Shown here in pieces: positions 59,543 to 64,000 of a stretch of DNA of 64,000 bases; within the stretch, counting starts at the first letter, position 1; every line of letters begins with the position of its first letter. A program made the position numbers and the translations under genes. This DNA comes from Candidatus Villigracilis vicinus (lineage in GTDB: Bacteria; Chloroflexota; Anaerolineae; Anaerolineales; Villigracilaceae). The stretch spans positions 248,001 to 312,000 of the forward strand of contig JADKIL010000001.1 of the NCBI GenBank assembly GCA_016721315.1, in the 5' to 3' direction. Under the pieces are notes generated by a model. That model did no database searches and was not told the DNA's origin. It saw only the letters and a program-made list of their open reading frames with translations.

Positions 59543-61516
59543 TTACGCGATAAGAATCTCAATGTAATCCTGTGTTACAGGTTCGGCATGCCCTACACCA
59601 AGCAGGTCAAGCAACTCACGAACAAGGTCTGCTTTAAGATCGGCATCCTTACGGCTCCAGGTGCGGCTCTTGATCTCAAGGAAGGTTCCCATTGCGGGTT
59701 GTTTCATTTCATCCAGATTAATGAAGAATTCGGTGTTCTTGTATTTGATATGCCAGCGCAAGCGGTCTTTTTCCACAGAAACTTCCTGCGTCGGTTTGAA
59801 GTATTCACGATAGAAACGCAGCGATTGTGTGGCGGGCGCCAGGAAGCGGCTGCGCGAGAGCAATACTTCTCCCATTTCGTCCTCACGTTTGACGCCGAGC
59901 AGGGTCAGGCGTGAGCGTACATTTTCTATGTCCCCTTTTTCGTTGATTAGACTGTCTTCACGATAGCGCAGCCGTCCTTGATTGGGATCATCGAAAAGGA
60001 AATATTCATCAAATTGACGATAATGCTTGTGGGCATTGATCTCGATCTCTTCGCGCTTCACATTCTGGACGATGAGACTGGGGTCTTCGACCTTGACCTT
60101 AACCTGCACTTCGAATGATTCCTCTTCCATCGAGCCGCCGAGGGCAATGAGCTTCGAGAGTACAGACTGTTCACGCTCGGTCAGGAAGGCGTCGATCTTG
60201 GTGGCAAGTTCGCGGGCTTGAGCAATCAGTTCTTTTTCGTTCAAAGTCAACAGGTTGTGATCGCGCATTAACCATTTGCCGTTAACCATCACGTCTGTAA
60301 CATCGGTGGACTTGGACGCATACACGAGTTGGGAGTACGCATTTAGCGGATCACGCTTGAAACGCGGCGTGTTGTGCAGGGGATTGGTATCCACGAGGAT
60401 CAGGTCAGCGCGTTTGCCAACTTCCAATGAGCCGGTGATATGACCGAGATGTAGTGCCTGTGCGCCGAGGCGTGTAGCCATTGTCAACGCGGTGGCAGCG
60501 GGGATAACGGTCGGGTCGTTCGAGGCAGCTTTGGCGACGAAAGAGGCGAGGCGCACTTCTTCGAACATATCCAAGTCATTGTTGGATGCGGGTCCATCGG
60601 TGCCAATACCCACGTTGAGTCCATCCGCGAGCATTTTGGCAACGGGTGCAAAGCCCGAAGCGAGTTTGAGGTTTGAAGAGGGGTTGTGTGAGACGCCCGC
60701 ATTGGCATGTTGCAAGGTGCGGATCTCGCCCGTGTCAATGTGAACACAATGTGCGGCAATGACCTTGGCTTCGAACAGACCAAGTTTCTTGACGTACGGA
60801 ATAACCGGCATGCCCTGTTCCTTGCGCATGTTTTCCACTTCGAATGCGGTCTCTGAGATGTGGATATGCAAGGGCACATCGAACTCTTTGGCAAGGTCCA
60901 CGCAGGCACGAATAATTTCGGGGTTGGTAGAGTAAGGCGCGTGCGGTGCAATGGCTGGGACGATGAGCGGATGCCCCTTCCATTTTTTGATGAACTCACG
61001 CGCATAGGCGAGTGAGTCGTCGTAAGAGGGCGCATCAGGTGCGGGGTATTTCATGACCGACTCGCCGCACACGGCGCGCATGCCTGCATCCGCGGTGGCT
61101 TGGGCGATATCGTCTTCGAAGAAGTACATGTCGTTGAAGGTGGTCACGCCGCTACGGATCTGTTCGGCGCAAGCGATGAGCGTGCCGAGGCGCACAAATT
61201 CCGGCGAAACAAATTGACGTTCCACGGGCAGCATATAGCCCATCAGCCAGACATCGAGGCGCAGGTCGTCGGCGAGACCGCGCACGAGAGTCATGGGTAC
61301 GTGGGTGTGCGCGTTGACCAGACCCGGCATGAGCACCTTGCCGCCGCAGTCGATGGTTTCGGTTGCCGAGTATTCTTTTTTAAGTTCGGCTTCACTTCCA
61401 ACCGCGACGATGGAATCACCTTGGACGGCGACCGCGCCGGGGTCGTATTGAGTTAGTTTTTCATCCATCGTCAATACGATGGCATTGATAAATAGGGTGT
61501 CAACTTTTTGGGTCAT
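59543..61516 (-). CDS. Amidohydrolase (MTA/SAH deaminase type) fused to a CYTH domain
   Basis: Residues about 1-460 form an amidohydrolase of the MtaD/TrzA type. It has the metal pair in NAHTHVPM (about 68-71), HIHISET, HC-HID and GTDGPASNNDLDMFEE. It probably deaminates 5'-methylthioadenosine or S-adenosylhomocysteine. Residues about 470-657 add a CYTH-like triphosphate tunnel domain: FEVQVKVKVEDPS (a degenerate ExExK), GRLRYRED and GTFLEIKSRTWSRKDADLK. CYTH members include thiamine-triphosphatases and class IV adenylate cyclases. A GGAG site precedes the ATG. The fusion is unusual; no frameshift or stop marks the join. Confidence 0.85.
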   Translation of the reverse strand: MTQKVDTLFINAIVLTMDEKLTQYDPGAVAVQGDSIVAVGSEAELKKEYSATETIDCGGKVLMPGLVNAHTHVPMTLVRGLADDLRLDVWLMGYMLPVERQFVSPEFVRLGTLIACAEQIRSGVTTFNDMYFFEDDIAQATADAGMRAVCGESVMKYPAPDAPSYDDSLAYAREFIKKWKGHPLIVPAIAPHAPYSTNPEIIRACVDLAKEFDVPLHIHISETAFEVENMRKEQGMPVIPYVKKLGLFEAKVIAAHCVHIDTGEIRTLQHANAGVSHNPSSNLKLASGFAPVAKMLADGLNVGIGTDGPASNNDLDMFEEVRLASFVAKAASNDPTVIPAATALTMATRLGAQALHLGHITGSLEVGKRADLILVDTNPLHNTPRFKRDPLNAYSQLVYASKSTDVTDVMVNGKWLMRDHNLLTLNEKELIAQARELATKIDAFLTEREQSVLSKLIALGGSMEEESFEVQVKVKVEDPSLIVQNVKREEIEINAHKHYRQFDEYFLFDDPNQGRLRYREDSLINEKGDIENVRSRLTLLGVKREDEMGEVLLSRSRFLAPATQSLRFYREYFKPTQEVSVEKDRLRWHIKYKNTEFFINLDEMKQPAMGTFLEIKSRTWSRKDADLKADLVRELLDLLGVGHAEPVTQDYIEILIA

Positions 61517-61541
61517 TCAATCTCCTTTTTCGTTTTGTTAT

Positions 61542-61612
61542 TGTCACCCTGAGCGGTAGCGAAGGGTCTCTGAGATTATCGTAGAGATGCTTCGCTATCG
61601 CTCAGCATGACA
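61542..61612. repeat. Dispersed palindromic repeat, TGTCAnnCTGAG family, copy 3
   Basis: The ends TGTCACCCTGAGCG and CGCTCAGCATGACA are inverted repeats around a hairpin with TAGCGAAGG and CTTCGCTA arms. It lies between the amidohydrolase and the M14 peptidase gene. Confidence 0.8.
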
Positions 61613-61625
61613 TAGACCGAGTCGA

Positions 61626-62618
61626 TTATCTCCAATTCAACAGCACTTCCAATGCTTTTAAGTTCTCATCGAAATCAGTGAACTTGTGGGTCGAGAGCTC
61701 CATATCCACAGCGGTGATGCCGAGTTCAACGGCGTAATCAGCAAGGGTCCCGGTATAAACACAGCCCGTGTCAATGGGGGGGTAAGGGTAGCCGGTTGCC
61801 TTGGCAAGTGCTTTCGAGAATTTCTTCGAATCTGCTTCCCACGGCACACCACCAGGGAAAACGCCCAATGCTGCACTATGATAGCTGATAAGCGTCTCTA
61901 CATTGTGCGATTGCAGGAAATACATAACGGTGCGTGTTTCTGGTTCGGAGCCGGGTCCTGTGCCGCCGGTAGTGGCTGTGAGACTCCAGCAGCCCTCACG
62001 GTCCCAAGTCTTTGCCCAGTTGGCAGGGAAGTTGCGGTTCAAGTCCACGCCGTGGTCGTTGACGCGTCCGTCGATGCCATGGTCACGTGCGTCACCGTCC
62101 GGGTTCATGTTGCGCAGAATGTAAAGGGTTACGTCATCTGGAACGATATCAGGATTATCAAAAATGTGCTGGATCAATTCGTCTGCCAGTGCAATGGTGT
62201 TCCATTCGTAGCCGCCGTGAATGCCTGCTACGATCATCTTTTCATGCTCGCCGTTTCCAAATATATATACTTCAATGGGCCTGCCGGAGACAGAGTATCC
62301 TACTGTGGCTACGCTGGCTCTTCCCGCTGAACCTACATTTTGAAGGACAAAGGGTGTTGGAGATTGTACGACGATCATGGTAGAGCGCGGGTTGGGCGTG
62401 ATGGTCGGCAACACCAGCGATGGCGGATTCGGGGTGAAGGTGGGGGGCATGGTGGCCGTGAACACGACTCTAGGTTCCTGTGGCGCAGCATGTGCGGGTT
62501 TCAATGCCAAATAGGCAACTGCTACAAGTGCAACGGCGCATAAACCAAAGATGTTCAAGCCCCAGGCAAGGATGACTAATGGTGTGTCATTCTTTTTACG
62601 CGGCTTGGGTTTCGCCAT
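61626..62618 (-). CDS. M14-family zinc carboxypeptidase, membrane-anchored
   Basis: An N-terminal helix (about 14-38) anchors the 330-residue protein, then a Pro/Thr linker and the catalytic domain (about 95-330). The zinc site is GIHGGYEWN, with one more residue between His and Glu than the usual HxxE. Also NPDG, HGVDLNRNFP (substrate Arg), SYHSAALGVFPGG (third zinc ligand His) and the catalytic Glu in AVDMELSTHKFTDF. It probably trims peptides or peptidoglycan stems outside the membrane. The start overlaps the stop of cinA in a TAATG, so translation is likely coupled. Confidence 0.85.
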   Translation of the reverse strand: MAKPKPRKKNDTPLVILAWGLNIFGLCAVALVAVAYLALKPAHAAPQEPRVVFTATMPPTFTPNPPSLVLPTITPNPRSTMIVVQSPTPFVLQNVGSAGRASVATVGYSVSGRPIEVYIFGNGEHEKMIVAGIHGGYEWNTIALADELIQHIFDNPDIVPDDVTLYILRNMNPDGDARDHGIDGRVNDHGVDLNRNFPANWAKTWDREGCWSLTATTGGTGPGSEPETRTVMYFLQSHNVETLISYHSAALGVFPGGVPWEADSKKFSKALAKATGYPYPPIDTGCVYTGTLADYAVELGITAVDMELSTHKFTDFDENLKALEVLLNWR

Positions 62619-63745
62619 TAGTCCATTTCCTCAAGGGTGGTGCGCAGCCAATTCAAGGCGAGGTTCATGCTCCAACGCGGCAGGCTTCTTGGCGGACCAC
62701 CGTATGTGATACGGTGGGTCTTTTCGCCGCCGGGTGTGATCAACACCATTTCTGCGGCACGTTCATCCATATAAACGGAGACACCAAGCGCAATATCTTT
62801 TTTTGAGTCGGCTCGAGCGGCACGCAAAGCGTGGGTCAATGCATCAAGCGTGAGGTTGGGAAGTGAGGCGCTGTGTGGGATCTTACGCGCCAGCAGCCCA
62901 TCCAGTCCGCTTTCGATGGCGGTCAAGGTCAAGCCGCGTTTGGTAAGTAGGTTGAGCACCACATCTTCAAGTTTGTCTTCATCGGCGCCAAATACGATCG
63001 TACCAAGACGTTCGCGCACCTGTGCTTCAACCTCGGCGATCATTGCACTCGCTTCGGCTTCGCTTTTTGCTTTTGCCGTGATGCGCACATCCACCACTCC
63101 TGTATGCGCTGCAAGACCCACTGTGGGGTTGCTGAGCGTTTCGAGGTCGGCGATCTTTTCGTCGATCATGCCCTCACCGAGACCTGCACAATGCAACACA
63201 CGTACTTTGATGATTTCATCAAGCCCAAAGCGCTTTTGCAAATACGGAATGACCGATTCGTGCAATACATGTTCCATTTCAGCCGGAACGCCGGGCAGCG
63301 AGATGACCGCGTTTTTTTCGGTTTCCACAATGAAGCAGGGTGCCGTGCCGACCGGGTTTCTTAACCCGATCGCACCCTGCGGAACATAAGCCTGTCGCTT
63401 TTGATTCTCAGAAGGCTGACGTCCATAACGAGCAATGGTTTCAACAACTTGCTGCCAGAGGTCTTCGCGAAACTCTGTTTTTACACCCACGGCAAGCGCA
63501 ACGGCTTCGCGGGTGGGGTCATCGATCGTGGGACCCAGCCCGCCAGTAGTGATGACGATGTTCGCGCGTTCCATGGAATCATGGATGACGCCCGCAATGC
63601 GCTCGACATTGTCGCCGATGGTGACGGTGCGATACAGATCCACGCCCAGCCCGCGCAGGGTGAGGGCGATGTGACGGGTATTTGTATCCACGATCTCGCC
63701 GAGTAATATTTCTGTTCCGATTGTGATGATTTCTGCTGAGGTCAT
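62618..63745 (-). CDS. cinA: CinA family protein with degenerate C-terminal domain
   Basis: The N-terminal MoaB/molybdopterin-binding-like domain (about 1-170) has IITIGTEILLGEIVDTN, TTGGLGPTIDDPTREA and PGVPAEM. The middle domain (about 170-250) is as in CinA. The C-terminal domain keeps only AIESGLDGLLARK in place of the catalytic AESCTGG motif, then breaks down. The deamidase activity is therefore probably lost in this protein, and the stand-alone PncC at 25804 may supply it. The N-terminal domain of CinA hydrolyses ADP-ribose or related NAD fragments in some bacteria. The ATG at 63745 has a GGGGGAA site. Confidence 0.88.
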   Translation of the reverse strand: MTSAEIITIGTEILLGEIVDTNTRHIALTLRGLGVDLYRTVTIGDNVERIAGVIHDSMERANIVITTGGLGPTIDDPTREAVALAVGVKTEFREDLWQQVVETIARYGRQPSENQKRQAYVPQGAIGLRNPVGTAPCFIVETEKNAVISLPGVPAEMEHVLHESVIPYLQKRFGLDEIIKVRVLHCAGLGEGMIDEKIADLETLSNPTVGLAAHTGVVDVRITAKAKSEAEASAMIAEVEAQVRERLGTIVFGADEDKLEDVVLNLLTKRGLTLTAIESGLDGLLARKIPHSASLPNLTLDALTHALRAARADSKKDIALGVSVYMDERAAEMVLITPGGEKTHRITYGGPPRSLPRWSMNLALNWLRTTLEEMD

Positions 63746-63755
63746 ATTCAATTCC

Positions 63756-63787
63756 CCCCTCTCTTTAGGAGAGGGGTAGGGGTGAGG
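63756..63787. repeat. CCTCTC palindromic repeat, intergenic copy
   Basis: CCCCTCTC / GAGAGGGG (63756-63763 with 63769-63776) is followed by TAGGGGTGAGG. This resembles the palindrome inserted in frame in priA. It lies between cinA and the next gene, as a likely dispersed repeat. Confidence 0.6.
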
Positions 63788-64000
63788 TTAAACTACATTG
63801 TACTCTTTTATCAAACGACCCTCTGCGAAGCGTTTCAGGTCAAGCATTGAAACATCCACGCTTGAAAATTTGCCGTCCAAAATATATTCGCTCATTAACT
63901 TCCCGGAGATCGGTCCATGCATAAAGCCATGCCCCGAAAATCCCGTGCAAAGCAGAAAGCCCTTCACCTCGGTCGCGCCATAGATCGGGTGCGCATCTGG
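63788..64000 (-). CDS. DAO-family FAD-dependent oxidoreductase, C-terminal fragment
   Basis: The last 71 codons of a gene that begins beyond the window end. They read PDAHPIYGATEVKGFLLC, then TGFSGHGFMHGPISGKLM and a tail ending KEYNVV. The GFSGHGFMHGP signature is typical of sarcosine-oxidase-beta or D-amino-acid-oxidase relatives, where the flavin-binding C-terminal motif lies. The rest of the gene, including the dinucleotide-binding site, is outside the window. Confidence 0.8.
   Translation of the reverse strand, partial: PDAHPIYGATEVKGFLLCTGFSGHGFMHGPISGKLMSEYILDGKFSSVDVSMLDLKRFAEGRLIKEYNVV

Noticed and set aside
1..64000. tRNA, rRNA, CRISPR, insertion sequence or prophage
   Set aside because: No TPsiC-like tRNA ends, repeat-spacer arrays, transposases, integrases or tail clusters were found; the baseplate-like gene stands alone.

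Overview
The window looks like chromosomal DNA of a Chloroflexota bacterium, most likely class Anaerolineae. This is an inference. It rests on moderate GC, lipoproteins with Thr/Pro/Gln-rich linkers, transmembrane Ser/Thr kinases, a FabL-type enoyl reductase, an interrupted GAF-SpoIIE partner-switching cassette, and many promoters of the TANNNT type placed 6-9 nt before a start codon. No rRNA, tRNA, CRISPR array, transposase or phage module was seen. One structured RNA is clear: a small SRP (4.5S) RNA at 9117-9218 on the minus strand, with its own TTGACA-17-TATGCT promoter.

Layout. 1-4.2 kb: 3' part of a cytochrome c peroxidase-like/beta-helix fusion, then priA, which is split into two frames at a heptamer repeat. 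4.2-9.1 kb: a small membrane protein, a MEMO1-family protein, two paralogous lipoproteins, and a three-gene overlapping operon of membrane-anchored proteins. 9.1-15.5 kb: SRP RNA and a signalling block (REC-PAS-HD-GYP, CheY-like regulator, STAS antagonist, RsbW-like kinase, multi-GAF SpoIIE phosphatase). Five apparent single-base indels are packed into this block. 15.6-23.4 kb: a secreted beta-helix protein, M50 protease, FabL, DUF309 protein, small NTPase, class III aminotransferase and small membrane proteins. 23.4-34.4 kb: two paralogous transmembrane Ser/Thr kinases with EF-hand-like loops in their outer domains surround PncC, an MTA/SAH-type nucleosidase, a lipoprotein serpin, an MFS transporter and lipoproteins. 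34.4-41.3 kb: MetG and a two-component cassette (hybrid kinase plus REC-CpaE-like ATPase), flanked by imperfect direct repeats. 41.3-52.6 kb: envelope and housekeeping genes (GT87-type protein, YceD, polyprenyl synthase, TatD, phosphohexomutase, two paralogous GT-C-like proteins around an HhH/coiled-coil membrane protein). 52.6-64 kb: cysteine desulfurase, baseplate J-like protein, RuvX, MltG, a TIM-barrel-like lipoprotein, an amidohydrolase-CYTH fusion, an M14 peptidase, CinA and the end of a DAO-family oxidoreductase.

How the genes fit together. The window is dominated by signal transduction (c-di-GMP hydrolysis, partner switching, Ser/Thr kinases, phosphorelay) and by envelope or secreted functions. 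Housekeeping genes for replication restart, translation, ribosome maturation, isoprenoid synthesis and Fe-S supply are scattered between. No single undescribed defence or metabolic system was found. The most unusual points are the widespread leaderless gene starts, the indel cluster in the partner-switching cassette, the heptamer repeat at the priA break, the kinase pair with EF-hand-like outer domains, the amidohydrolase-CYTH fusion, and the direct repeats around the two-component cassette.
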